Source: JADZAI01 sp046348585 (lineage in GTDB: Bacteria > Pseudomonadota > Alphaproteobacteria > Micropepsales > Micropepsaceae). From it: DNA of 64,000 nucleotides. The stretch spans positions 1-64,000 of the forward strand of contig JAXMDZ010000005.1 in assembly GCA_046348585.1 (NCBI GenBank), given 5' to 3'. Positions 8,819 to 18,611 of this stretch are shown piece after piece. The translations under genes and the position numbers were made by a program. A model generated the notes under the pieces. The model searched no databases, had not been told where the DNA came from, and worked only from the letters and a program-made list of their open reading frames with translations. How positions within the stretch are numbered: position 1 is the first letter of the stretch; each line of letters starts with the position of its first letter.

Positions 8819-9870
8819 CAGGACGCTCCCACGACGGGGTAATTGCCGGTGGCGACGAGGTAGCCGGCGACCAGGATCACCCAGAGCAGCGACACCGGCA
8901 GGAAGACCTTCCAGCCGAGCCGCATGAGCTGGTCGTAGCGGTAGCGCGGCACGATCGACTTGACCATGGCGAACATGAAGAACACCAGCCAGACCTTGAT
9001 CACGAACCAGACGATGCCCGGAACGGCGTTCAGGAAGCCGACGTCGAAGGGCGGCAGCCAGCCGCCGAGGAAGAGGATGGTCGTCATCGCGCACATCAGC
9101 ACGATGTTGACGTACTCGCCGAGCATGAAGAGCAGATAGGGGGTGGACGAGTATTCCACCTGGTAGCCGGCGACGAGTTCGGATTCCGCTTCCGGCAGGT
9201 CGAAGGGCGGCCGGTTCGTTTCGGCGAGCGCCGAGATGAAGAAGATCACGAACATCGGGAACAGCAGCGTGAAGGCGTTCCAGCCGTGGATCGCCTGCTG
9301 GTGCACGATCTCGGTAAGGTTCAGCGAACCGGCCCAGAGCAGCACCGTAATGATCACGAAGCCTATCGAGACCTCGTAGGAGACCATCTGGGCCGCCGAG
9401 CGCAGCGAGCCGAGGAAGGGGTATTTCGAGTTGGACGCCCAGCCGCCCATGATGATGCCGTAAACGCCGAGCGAGGAGATCGCGAAGATGTAGAGGATGC
9501 CGACATTGATGTCGGCGATCACCCAGCCGTCGGCGATCGGCACCACCGCCCATGCCCCCAGCGCCAGCGTCACCGTGATGATCGGCGCCAGCAGGAAGAC
9601 GACCTTGTTGGCGCCGGCCGGAATGACCGCTTCCTTCATCACGAACTTCAACAGGTCGGCGAAGGATTGCAGCAGGCCGAATGCGCCCACCACGTTGGGG
9701 CCGCGGCGCAGCATGACCGCCGCCCAGATCTTGCGGTCGGCGAGCAGGATGAAGGCGATCATCACCAGAAGGACGACGATCAGCAGCAGGATCGAGACCG
9801 CGTTGCTGATCAGCCAGGCCCAGCCGGAGGCCATTCCGAACGCGCTCTGGAGCCAGTCGTAGAGGATCAT
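8818..9870 (-). CDS. nuoH: NADH-quinone oxidoreductase subunit H
   Basis: This 350-aa subunit with about eight helices forms the quinone-binding junction of complex I. Hallmarks are ADRKIWAAVMLRRGPNVVG near residue 50, the NVGILYIFAISSLGVYGI and GWASNSKYPFLGSLRSAAQM block, and ETNRPPFDLPEAESELVAGY on the quinone-site loop. The ATG at 9870 is chosen because MILYDWLQSAFG is a plausible N-terminus; the upstream in-frame extension is arginine-rich shadow sequence within nuoG. Confidence 0.97.
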   Translation of the reverse strand: MILYDWLQSAFGMASGWAWLISNAVSILLLIVVLLVMIAFILLADRKIWAAVMLRRGPNVVGAFGLLQSFADLLKFVMKEAVIPAGANKVVFLLAPIITVTLALGAWAVVPIADGWVIADINVGILYIFAISSLGVYGIIMGGWASNSKYPFLGSLRSAAQMVSYEVSIGFVIITVLLWAGSLNLTEIVHQQAIHGWNAFTLLFPMFVIFFISALAETNRPPFDLPEAESELVAGYQVEYSSTPYLLFMLGEYVNIVLMCAMTTILFLGGWLPPFDVGFLNAVPGIVWFVIKVWLVFFMFAMVKSIVPRYRYDQLMRLGWKVFLPVSLLWVILVAGYLVATGNYPVVGAS

Positions 9871-9874
9871 GGCC

Positions 9875-11983
9875 CTACTCCGCCGCCGCAGCCATCGCGG
9901 GCGCAACATAGAGGCGGCTGCATTCCGCCATCGTCTTGCTGGCCCGTGCGATCGGGTTGGTGAGATAGAAATCGGCGATCTTGCAGGGCGTGCCGGTGGC
10001 GGCGATGTCGCCCGCCGCGCCGACGGCCGACCAGATCGCGCCGTCCGCGCCGGGCGAACCGGGCGCGACGTCGAGAGTCGCGAAATGCGGCGCGGCCGCG
10101 ACGAGCGCCGCCCTGAGGGCCGGGAGATCGTCATAGGGCAGCGGCTTGCCCGCGAGCCCCGAGACGGCGCGCACGATGCGCCAGTTCTCGCGCGCCTCGC
10201 CCGGCGGGAACACCGCGCGGTTGGCGGCCTGCACGCGGCCTTCGGTGTTCACGAAGAGCCCCGGCTCCTCGGTATAGGCCGCGCCCGGCAGGATGACGTC
10301 GGCGCGGTGCGCGCCCGCATCGCCGTGGCTGCCCTGATAGACGACGAAGGCCTTACCGAGCTTCGAGGTGTCGATCTCGTCCGCGCCGAGCAGCCAGACC
10401 AGATCGATCTCGCCCTTCGATGCCCCATCGAGGATGCCCGCGACGTCGCGGCCGCCCGCGCCGGGCAGGAAACCCACGTCGAGCGCGCCGACGCGGCCCG
10501 CCGCATCGTGCAGGACGTTGAAGCCGCACCAGCCTTCGGCACCCTCAGGGCCGATCATGCCGGTCGCGGCGGCGAGCTTCGCGGCGGCGGCGAGGATCGC
10601 CGCGCCGTCGGGGCGCGCCAGCACACTCTGGCCGAGGATCAGCATCGGCCGCTTGGCGTTCTTCAGCGTCTCGAAGAACGCGCCCTCGCCGGCCGCGAGT
10701 TTCGCCAGCGCATCGAGGCTCTCGCCCAGTTCCGTCACCGGATAGGTGAGGTCGGCGGGCGCGCCGATGCGGGCAATGGCCAGCGGATGGCGCAGCCACG
10801 ATTTGCGGATGCGGGCGTTGACGATGGGCGCTTCGCGGCGCGGATTGGTGCCGATCAGCAAGATCGCGTCGGCGTCGTCGATGCCGGCGATGGTCGTGTT
10901 GAAGAGATAGGCCGGACGCGGGCCGCCGAGCTTCGCGCCGTCCTGGCGGCAATCGAGGCTGGCGACGCCGAACGAGGCGAGCAGATCCTTCAGCGCCTTC
11001 ACCGGCTCGACGCTGACGAGATCGCCGGCGATGGCGGCGATCTTCGCCGGCGCGGTCGATTTCAGCTTCCCGGCGACCAGGGCCAGAGCCTCCTCCCAGG
11101 AGGCGGGCCTCAGCTTGCCGTCGCGGCGGATATAGGGGCGGTCGAGACGCTGGCGGCCGAGGCCGTCGATGGCGAAGCGGGTCTTGTCGCTGATCCACTC
11201 CTCGTTCACGTCATCGTTGACGCGCGGCAGGACGCGCAGCACCTCGGCCCCGCGGGCGTCGATGCGGATGTTCGAGCCGACCGCGTCCATCGCGTCGATC
11301 GATTCGGTCTTGCGCAGCTCCCACGGGCGCGCGTTGAAGGCGTAGGGCTTGGAGGTTAGCGCCCCGACCGGGCAGAGGTCGATCACGTTGGCGGAGAGTT
11401 CGCTGGTCAGCGCCTTCTCCAGATAGGTCGTGATCTCCATGTCCTCGCCGCGGCCCGACGCGCCGATCTCCTCAACGCCCGCCACTTCCGCCACGAAGCG
11501 GACGCAGCGCGTGCAGTGGATGCAGCGGGTCATCACCGTGTTGACCAGCGGACCCATGTTCTTGTCGGTGACGGCGCGGCGGAATTCGCGGGTGCGGGCC
11601 TCGTCGATGCCGTAGCCCATCGCCTGATCCTGCAGGTCGCACTCGCCGCCCTGATCGCAGATCGGGCAGTCGAGCGGGTGGTTGAGGAGCAGGAACTCCA
11701 TCACCCCTTCGCGGGCTTTGCGGATGGTGGGCGAGTTGGTGACGATGACGGGCGGCTCGCCGTTGGGGCCGGGGCGCTGGTCGCGCACCTGCTGGGCGCA
11801 GGACGCGACCGGCTTCGGCGCGCCCTTCACCTCGACGAGGCACATGCGGCAATTGCCGGCGATCGACAGACGCTCGTGATAGCAGAAGCGCGGAATCTCG
11901 GCCCCCGCCGCCTCGCACGCCTGAAGCAGCGAGAACTCGCCGGGAACGTCCACTTCGGTGCCGTCGACGATGACTTTGGTCAT
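9875..11983 (-). CDS. nuoG: NADH-quinone oxidoreductase subunit G
   Basis: This is the 702-aa large peripheral subunit. An N-terminal 2Fe-2S ferredoxin domain (CYHERLSIAGNCRMC and CAQQV) is followed by a 4Fe-4S His-Cys3 region (HPLDCPICDQGGECDLQD), another 4Fe-4S set (RCIHCTRCVRF) and a molybdopterin-oxidoreductase-like C-terminal domain without cofactor function in complex I. Length fits alphaproteobacterial NuoG. It lies 5 bp from nuoF and 4 bp from nuoH. Confidence 0.97.
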   Translation of the reverse strand: MTKVIVDGTEVDVPGEFSLLQACEAAGAEIPRFCYHERLSIAGNCRMCLVEVKGAPKPVASCAQQVRDQRPGPNGEPPVIVTNSPTIRKAREGVMEFLLLNHPLDCPICDQGGECDLQDQAMGYGIDEARTREFRRAVTDKNMGPLVNTVMTRCIHCTRCVRFVAEVAGVEEIGASGRGEDMEITTYLEKALTSELSANVIDLCPVGALTSKPYAFNARPWELRKTESIDAMDAVGSNIRIDARGAEVLRVLPRVNDDVNEEWISDKTRFAIDGLGRQRLDRPYIRRDGKLRPASWEEALALVAGKLKSTAPAKIAAIAGDLVSVEPVKALKDLLASFGVASLDCRQDGAKLGGPRPAYLFNTTIAGIDDADAILLIGTNPRREAPIVNARIRKSWLRHPLAIARIGAPADLTYPVTELGESLDALAKLAAGEGAFFETLKNAKRPMLILGQSVLARPDGAAILAAAAKLAAATGMIGPEGAEGWCGFNVLHDAAGRVGALDVGFLPGAGGRDVAGILDGASKGEIDLVWLLGADEIDTSKLGKAFVVYQGSHGDAGAHRADVILPGAAYTEEPGLFVNTEGRVQAANRAVFPPGEARENWRIVRAVSGLAGKPLPYDDLPALRAALVAAAPHFATLDVAPGSPGADGAIWSAVGAAGDIAATGTPCKIADFYLTNPIARASKTMAECSRLYVAPAMAAAAE

Positions 11984-11988
11984 GGCCC

Positions 11989-13275
<1,287 letters not shown>

Positions 13276-13276
13276 G

Positions 13277-13879
13277 TCAGCTCTCCACCTCGGTCAGCGT
13301 GGTCGGCCCGCCTTCGGGCGCGGAATGGGCGCGCGCGATCTGGGGGCCGGGCTTCGGCGTCTCGCCGCGCGCGAAGGCGTCGAGCAGGGCGTTGAAGCTG
13401 TCCACGGTGAGGTCTTCGTAGGTATCCGAGAAAATCTGCACCAGCGGCGCGTTCACGCAGGCCCCGAGGCACTCGACCTCTTCCCACGAGAACTGGCCGT
13501 CTTCCGTCACCTGCTTGGCGTGCGGCCCCATGCGCTTCTTGCAGACGTCGATGAGATCGCCCGCCCCGCGCAGCATGCACGGCGTCGTGCCGCAGACCTG
13601 CACATGGGTGCGGCCGACCGGCGCCATGTGGAACATCGTGTAGAAGGTCACGATCTCGTAGACGCGAATATAGGGCATGCCGAGCCGGTCGGCGATCCAG
13701 CGGATGCAGGGCTCGCTGATCCAGCCTTCCTGCTCCTGCGCCTTCCACAGCATTGGGATCACCGCCGAGGCCTGGCGGCCTTCGGGATATTTGGCGATCT
13801 GCTTGTCGACCCAGACGAGATTGTCCGCCGAGAAGGCGAAGCTCGCGGGCTGGACGGGGGCGAGGCGGCGGACGGACAT
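13277..13879 (-). CDS. nuoE: NADH-quinone oxidoreductase subunit E
   Basis: This 200-aa protein is a thioredoxin-like 2Fe-2S subunit. The N1a cluster ligands are visible as CGTTPCM and CLGACVNAP. The start at ATG 13879 (MSVRRLAPVQPASFAF) gives the normal NuoE size; the longer open frame upstream is out-of-frame translation of the SnoaL-like gene and nuoD. The C-terminal tail of about 30 residues, rich in Pro/Gly, is a usual alphaproteobacterial extension. Confidence 0.95.
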   Translation of the reverse strand: MSVRRLAPVQPASFAFSADNLVWVDKQIAKYPEGRQASAVIPMLWKAQEQEGWISEPCIRWIADRLGMPYIRVYEIVTFYTMFHMAPVGRTHVQVCGTTPCMLRGAGDLIDVCKKRMGPHAKQVTEDGQFSWEEVECLGACVNAPLVQIFSDTYEDLTVDSFNALLDAFARGETPKPGPQIARAHSAPEGGPTTLTEVES

Positions 13880-13881
13880 GG

Positions 13882-14274
13882 CTATCTCGCGAAATCGACG
13901 CGGGCGATCTTTCCGCCCTTGATGGTGTAGATCGCGGCGACCTGAAAGCGCTCGCCGCCGGGTTCGCGGCTGACGTCCTCGTGATCGACGACGGTGTCGC
14001 CGACGACGATGCGGTTGACGAGCACGGCCTTGTTCTGCGGGAACTTGGCGAACATCGCGGCGTAGCGCTCGCGGATCGCCGCCGCGCCGCTGTTGGTCAC
14101 CGCACCGTTCAGGTCCGCGACGACGCAATCGTCCGCGTAGAACGACATGAACAGGTCGAGGTCCTGCGCGTTGTAGGCGTCGAGCTGACCCTGCACCGCG
14201 GCGAGGCCGAGCGAGGCCGCCGCGGCGGCGATCGCGCCGGGACCGCCGGCGCCTGCGACGACAGCGGCGGTCAC
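13882..14274 (-). CDS. SnoaL-like/NTF2-fold protein inside the nuo operon
   Basis: This 130-aa protein resembles the SnoaL/NTF2-like superfamily: QGQLDAYNAQDLDLFMSFYADDCVVADLNG near residues 29-58, AIRERYAAMFAKFP, and a C-terminal strand IYTIKGGKIARVDF. Such folds act as small isomerases, hydrolases or binding modules; the substrate is unknown. It starts with GTG overlapping the nuoD stop (GTGA) and ends 2 bp before nuoE, so it is co-translated with complex I genes. A role in complex I assembly is inference only. It is not a known complex I subunit. Confidence 0.8.
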   Translation of the reverse strand: MTAAVVAGAGGPGAIAAAAASLGLAAVQGQLDAYNAQDLDLFMSFYADDCVVADLNGAVTNSGAAAIRERYAAMFAKFPQNKAVLVNRIVVGDTVVDHEDVSREPGGERFQVAAIYTIKGGKIARVDFAR

Positions 14275-15455
14275 CGGTCCACCTCGCCGAAAACGATGTC
14301 GAGAGAACCAAGGATCGCGGAAACGTCGGCGAGCATGTGGCCCTTGCAGAGATAGTCCATCGCCTGGAGATGGGCGAAGCCGGGGGCGCGGATCTTGGCG
14401 CGATACGGCCGGTTGGTGCCGTCGGCGACCAGATAGACGCCGAACTCGCCCTTGGGCGCCTCGACGGCGGCATAGACCTCGCCGGCCGGCACCTTGTAGC
14501 CCTCGGTGTAGAGCTTGAAGTGATGGATGAGCGCTTCCATCGTCTGCTTCATCTCGGCGCGTTTGGGCGGCACGATCTTGCCGTCCTCACTGGAGACCGG
14601 GCCGGGCTGCATCATCTCGATGCACTGGCGCATGATCTTCGCCGACTCGCGCATCTCCTCGACGCGGCAGAGATAACGGTCGTAGCAGTCGCCGTTCTTG
14701 CCGACCGGGATCTTGAAGTCGAGTTCGTCGTAGCACTCGTAGGGCTGGGCGCGGCGCAGATCCCACGCCATGCCCGAACCGCGCACCATCACGCCGGAAA
14801 AGCCCCAGTCGAGAGCGTCCTGCTGCGTGACGTGGCCGATATCGACGTTGCGCTGCTTGAAGATGCGGTTGTCGGTCAGCAGGCCTTCGATGTCGTCGAC
14901 CATCTTGGGGAACCGTTCGGTCCACGCATGGATGTCGTCGAGCAGGGCCTGCGGCAGATCCTGATGGACGCCGCCGGGGCGCACATAGGCGGCGTGCATG
15001 CGGCTGCCGCTGGCGCGCTCATAGAAGATCATCAGATCCTCGCGCGGCTCGAAGCCCCAGAGCGGCGGGGTGAGCGCGCCGACGTCCATGGCCTGCGTCG
15101 TCACGTTCAGCAGGTGCGAGAGAATACGGCCGATCTCGCTGTAGAGGACGCGGATGAGCTGGCCGCGCCGCGGCACCGTAATGCCGAGCATGCGCTCGAC
15201 CGCCAGCGCGAAGGCGTGCTCCTGGTTCATCGGCGCGACGTAATCAAGCCGGTCGAAATAGGGCACGGCCTGGAGATAGGTCTTGTACTCGATCAGCTTC
15301 TCGGTGCCGCGATGGAGCAGGCCGATATGGGGATCGACGCGCTCGACGACTTCGCCGTCCAGCTCCAGCACGAGGCGCAGCACGCCGTGCGCCGCCGGGT
15401 GCTGAGGCCCGAAATTGATCGTGAACTTGTGGTCGTCCGTCGCCGGGGCGTTCAT
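14271..15455 (-). CDS. nuoD: NADH-quinone oxidoreductase subunit D
   Basis: This 394-aa subunit, the homologue of the hydrogenase large subunit, lines the quinone site near cluster N2. It begins with the classic NFGPQHPAAHGVLRLVLELDGE and contains HIGLLHRGTEKLIEYKTY, DYVAPMNQEHAFALAVE and the C-terminal LGSLDIVFGEVDR. Length is canonical. It overlaps nuoC by four bases (ATGA). Confidence 0.97.
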   Translation of the reverse strand: MNAPATDDHKFTINFGPQHPAAHGVLRLVLELDGEVVERVDPHIGLLHRGTEKLIEYKTYLQAVPYFDRLDYVAPMNQEHAFALAVERMLGITVPRRGQLIRVLYSEIGRILSHLLNVTTQAMDVGALTPPLWGFEPREDLMIFYERASGSRMHAAYVRPGGVHQDLPQALLDDIHAWTERFPKMVDDIEGLLTDNRIFKQRNVDIGHVTQQDALDWGFSGVMVRGSGMAWDLRRAQPYECYDELDFKIPVGKNGDCYDRYLCRVEEMRESAKIMRQCIEMMQPGPVSSEDGKIVPPKRAEMKQTMEALIHHFKLYTEGYKVPAGEVYAAVEAPKGEFGVYLVADGTNRPYRAKIRAPGFAHLQAMDYLCKGHMLADVSAILGSLDIVFGEVDR

Positions 15456-16060
15456 GGCTTCACCGCCTTCTCGTCGCCCGGCAGCGCCCTCGCCGCGCGC
15501 GCGCCTTCCCAGGGGCTGAGATAGTCGAAGGAGCGGAACTCCTGCTGCAGCTTCACCGGGCTGTAGACGACGCGCTTCTCCTCGTCGTCGTAGCGGACCT
15601 CGACGAAGCCGGTGAGCGGGAAGTCCTTGCGCAGCGGATGGCCGCTGAAACCGTAGTCGGTGAGGATGCGGCGCAGATCGGGATGGCCTGAGAACAGGAC
15701 GCCGTACATGTCGAACGCCTCGCGCTCGAACCAGTTGGCGGCCGGGAACACGTCGCAGACGCTGGGCGCGGTCTCGCCCTCGCCCAGCTCGATCTTCAGG
15801 CGGATGCGGCGGTTCATGCGCATCGACAGCAGGTGATAGACGACGTCGAAGCGCCGCTCGCGCGCCGGGTAGTCGACGCCGCAGATGTCGATGAGCGTCG
15901 TGAACTGGAAGCGCGGATCGTCGCGCAGAATCGTCAGCGCGGCGGCGATGCCGCCGGGCGCAAGCGTCAGGGTGAGTTCGCCATGGGCGATCTTCGCCTC
16001 GGCCGCCGGCAGAGCGGCGGCGACTTCATCGGCAAGGGCGTTCAGCATGTCCGCGTTCAT
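15452..16060 (-). CDS. nuoC: NADH-quinone oxidoreductase subunit C
   Basis: This 202-aa peripheral subunit of the 30-kDa family shows the signature ERRFDVVYHLLSMRMNRRIRLK and the C-terminal block FEREAFDMYGVLFSGHPDLRRILTDYGFSGHPLRKDFP. It is separate from nuoD, as in most alphaproteobacteria and unlike the nuoCD fusion of enterobacteria. It lies 7 bp after nuoB. Confidence 0.97.
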   Translation of the reverse strand: MNADMLNALADEVAAALPAAEAKIAHGELTLTLAPGGIAAALTILRDDPRFQFTTLIDICGVDYPARERRFDVVYHLLSMRMNRRIRLKIELGEGETAPSVCDVFPAANWFEREAFDMYGVLFSGHPDLRRILTDYGFSGHPLRKDFPLTGFVEVRYDDEEKRVVYSPVKLQQEFRSFDYLSPWEGARAARALPGDEKAVKP

Positions 16061-16067
16061 GCCCGCC

Positions 16068-16634
16068 TCACCGCTCGAACGTGCCGACGCGGCGGATCTT
16101 CTTCTGCAATTGCAGAATGCCGTAGATCAGCGCCTCGGCCGTGGGCGGACAGCCCGGCACATAGACGTCGACCGGCACGACCCGGTCGCAGCCGCGCACG
16201 ACCGCATAGGAATAATGGTAGTAGCCGCCGCCATTGGCGCAGCTGCCCATCGAGATGACGTAGCGCGGGTCGGGCATCTGGTCGTAGACCTTGCGCAGCG
16301 CCGGGGCCATCTTGTTGGTGAGCGTGCCCGCAACGATCATCACGTCGGACTGGCGCGGCGAAGCGCGCGGGGCGGCGCCGAAGCGCTCCATGTCGTAGCG
16401 CGGCATCGAGGCCTGCATCATCTCAACCGCGCAGCAGGCAAGGCCGAAGGTCATCCACATCAGCGAGCCGGTGCGCGCCCAGGCGACGAGATCTTCCAGC
16501 GAGGCGGTGATGAAGCCCTTGTCCTTCATCTCGCCCTGAAGGGCGTCGAACATCAGGTCGTTCGGGCCGGGGACGTGGCCGCCCTCGACGCCCGCGCGGG
16601 CCGCCGAACCGGCGGGAGGAAGGATCACTCCCAT
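16068..16634 (-). CDS. nuoB: NADH-quinone oxidoreductase subunit B
   Basis: This 188-aa subunit carries 4Fe-4S cluster N2, the last centre before quinone. Ligands appear in GLACCAVEMMQ, MGSCANGGGYYHYSYAVV and VPGCPPTAEALIYG. The ATG at 16634 is chosen; it overlaps the nuoA end by 10 bases. A longer open frame back to 17015 is nuoA shadow sequence. An N-terminal extension of about 25 residues (Gly/Ala/Pro-rich) precedes the conserved core. Confidence 0.96.
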   Translation of the reverse strand: MGVILPPAGSAARAGVEGGHVPGPNDLMFDALQGEMKDKGFITASLEDLVAWARTGSLMWMTFGLACCAVEMMQASMPRYDMERFGAAPRASPRQSDVMIVAGTLTNKMAPALRKVYDQMPDPRYVISMGSCANGGGYYHYSYAVVRGCDRVVPVDVYVPGCPPTAEALIYGILQLQKKIRRVGTFER

Positions 16635-16990
16635 TCCAGGGCTCCCTTCTTCCATTCGTAGATGAAGCCGATGGTCAGGACGCCCAGGAACACCATCATC
16701 GAGCAGAAGCCGAAGAGGCCGGTGTCGCCCAGCGTGATCGCCCACGGAAATAGGAATGCGACCTCGAGGTCGAAGATGATGAAGAGGATCGAGACCAGAT
16801 AGAAGCGCACATCGAACTTCATGCGCGCGTCCTCGAAGGCGTTGAAGCCGCACTCGTAGGCGGAGAGCTTTTCGGCGTCCGGTTTCACCGGCGCGATCAC
16901 GAAGGGCAGCACCAGAAGAACCAAGCCAAGGCCAAGGGAGATCACCAGAAACAGGATGATCGCCAGATACTCGGTCAAGAAGTCGGTCAT
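16625..16990 (-). CDS. nuoA: NADH-quinone oxidoreductase subunit A
   Basis: This 121-aa three-helix membrane subunit is the first gene of the nuo operon. It has the conserved loop KLSAYECGFNAFEDARMKFDVRFYLVSILFIIFDLEVAFLFPW. The start is ATG at 16990 (MTDFLTEYLAIILFL); upstream in-frame sequence lies in the likely promoter region and is not NuoA-like. Confidence 0.96.
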   Translation of the reverse strand: MTDFLTEYLAIILFLVISLGLGLVLLVLPFVIAPVKPDAEKLSAYECGFNAFEDARMKFDVRFYLVSILFIIFDLEVAFLFPWAITLGDTGLFGFCSMMVFLGVLTIGFIYEWKKGALEWE

Positions 16991-17191
16991 CGCGCCCCCG
17001 CGGAGGGCCCGGCACGCAACCGGGCTGCCCGAATTTGGCTCGCTATAGCCCAAGACGGCCATGCCGCATAGCGGCATTGACGGGCTTTTTGCGATCCGGC
17101 CCCGGCGTCAATGCCGCTTGCGGTTCAATGGGTTACCGCAAGGCAACAGAGACGCCTGGCCTGCGAGGCGCTCGCAACTGGGGCGATGGCG
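16991..17191 (-). other. Intergenic region upstream of nuoA with two inverted repeats
   Basis: This gap of about 200 bp must hold the nuo promoter and the end of the preceding transcript. It contains a perfect inverted repeat at 17061-17077 (ATGCCGC, 3-nt loop, GCGGCAT) and another with 8-bp arms CTTGCGGT and ACCGCAAG at 17117-17124 and 17135-17142. Neither is followed by a T-run on the minus strand. A GGCTATAGC block lies at 17042-17050 and could be a -10 region, but I cannot pair it with a convincing -35. Confidence 0.4.
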
Positions 17192-18340
17192 TCAGTCGAC
17201 GCGGATGCGTTCCACGATCACCGGCACCGGTTGCGCCGGAATCGATTCGTCCACCGGCGAATAGGCGAAATAGACGCCGCCGTCGTGGTCGAGCGTCACG
17301 CCCCCGGCGCGGGTCTGGCCGGCGGTCTCGGGGAGGATTTCGCCGATCTCCTTGCCGTCCTGATCGTAGGCCTTGAGCCAGGCCTGCGCGGTCAGCGCAT
17401 CCGGGTCGTCGCTGGTGCCGGCGACCACGACGACGCCGCTCGGCAGCAGCGTCAGATCGGCGATCGCCGAATTGCCAGGGACCTTGACGTCCCACATCAC
17501 CTCGCCGCCGCCGCCGATGCGCACCAGCCGGGCTTCGTTCTCGCCCTGCGACAGGTTCACGCCGATCACCAGGCCGCCGTCCGGCAGCGTGGTCGCCTGG
17601 GCCACGGCGCAGCGGCGTTCGGTCGAGAAGCCGGCGAAGCTGCTGAGCGTGCCGGCCGTCCCGTCGATGCGCGAAACGAAGACGCGGCGATTCTCGAACG
17701 TGCCGACCACGAAGCTGCCCGACATGCCGGAGACGACGATCGGATAGGATTCCTTGGAGCCGTTCTTCTCGAACACCGACCAGATGGTGTCGCCGTCCGG
17801 GGTGATCTGCATCACCTGCATGTCGGAGGTGCCCTCGGGCGTCCGCTTGATTCGGCCCGAGACGAAGAAATCGCCGTCCGGCGCGAGGCCGATGCCGGAC
17901 AGGAAGTCCTCCACGGGCGCAGGCTCGCCGAAGACCTCGTCCTTCACCACTTCGCCGCCGGGGCCGTAGCCCACCAGCATAGACTGGTAGCCGTTCGCCG
18001 TCAGCTCCGAGCCGTCGAGGCCGGCGACATAGAGGATCTCGCCGGGACCGTAGGTGATCGCCTTGGCGATCTGGGGGCCGCGCCGGTCGATGACGCGCTC
18101 CCAGCGCAGGCGGCCGCTGTCCTCGTAGCGGAAAACGTGGACGCGCGGGTCGGTGCCGCCGTCATAGGGCACCAGTTCCTGCGCGACGAGCGCGAAGCCG
18201 CCGCCGGGCGCGGCGGTGATCGCCAGCGTCTGGAGCCCGTTGGGCGCATCGAGGGTCAGGCGGGCGCCGGCAAGCGCCGGCGAAGCGGTGGCGCACAGGA
18301 AAAGGGCCAGCGCCGACAGGGGCGCCCGAAAGCTGGACAT
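17192..18340 (-). CDS. Secreted protein of unknown function, beta-propeller-like
   Basis: This 382-aa protein has a clear signal peptide (hydrophobic LSALALFLCATASPALA, cleavage likely after ALA-GA). The rest alternates short beta-strand segments with Gly/Asp turns, such as GPGEILYVAGLDGSEL, APDGDFFVSGRIKR, LPSGVVVVAGTSDD and LDHDGGVYFAYSP, which suggests repeated beta-propeller blades. ATG 18340 is preferred to in-frame ATG 18358 and TTG 18364 because an AGGAG lies upstream of it. It precedes nuoA by 201 bp in the same direction. I do not recognise a named family, and no enzymatic role can be assigned. Confidence 0.75.
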   Translation of the reverse strand: MSSFRAPLSALALFLCATASPALAGARLTLDAPNGLQTLAITAAPGGGFALVAQELVPYDGGTDPRVHVFRYEDSGRLRWERVIDRRGPQIAKAITYGPGEILYVAGLDGSELTANGYQSMLVGYGPGGEVVKDEVFGEPAPVEDFLSGIGLAPDGDFFVSGRIKRTPEGTSDMQVMQITPDGDTIWSVFEKNGSKESYPIVVSGMSGSFVVGTFENRRVFVSRIDGTAGTLSSFAGFSTERRCAVAQATTLPDGGLVIGVNLSQGENEARLVRIGGGGEVMWDVKVPGNSAIADLTLLPSGVVVVAGTSDDPDALTAQAWLKAYDQDGKEIGEILPETAGQTRAGGVTLDHDGGVYFAYSPVDESIPAQPVPVIVERIRVD

Positions 18341-18436
18341 CGACGCAATGCTCCTCATGGACAAGCCACATTAAGCGGGGCGCCTTCGCGCTCGCAATAT
18401 GCCCCTCTAACCGAGGCACACTGTCCGAAACGTGAA

Positions 18437-18513
18437 TGGCGGGAGCGACGGGGCTCGAACCCGCGACCTCCGGCGTGACAGGCCGGCACTCTAACCAACT
18501 GAGCTACGCCCCC
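18437..18513 (-). tRNA. tRNA-Asp (GTC)
   Basis: A 77-nt cloverleaf on the minus strand: acceptor stem GGGGGCG paired with CGCTCCC (one G-T), D arm GCTC/GAGT, anticodon loop CTGTCAC giving anticodon GTC, T loop TTCGAGC, discriminator G and an encoded CCA. The discriminator G and anticodon both fit aspartate. Confidence 0.97.
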
Positions 18514-18611
18514 GCTGGGCTGCAGGACCGCCATAGGAGCGGCCCGCTCAAGAGAGCGCGGGTGTATTGGCCGCGCCCTCCGGTGTCAAGCAGGTCGGCG
18601 GCGAAAATGCG

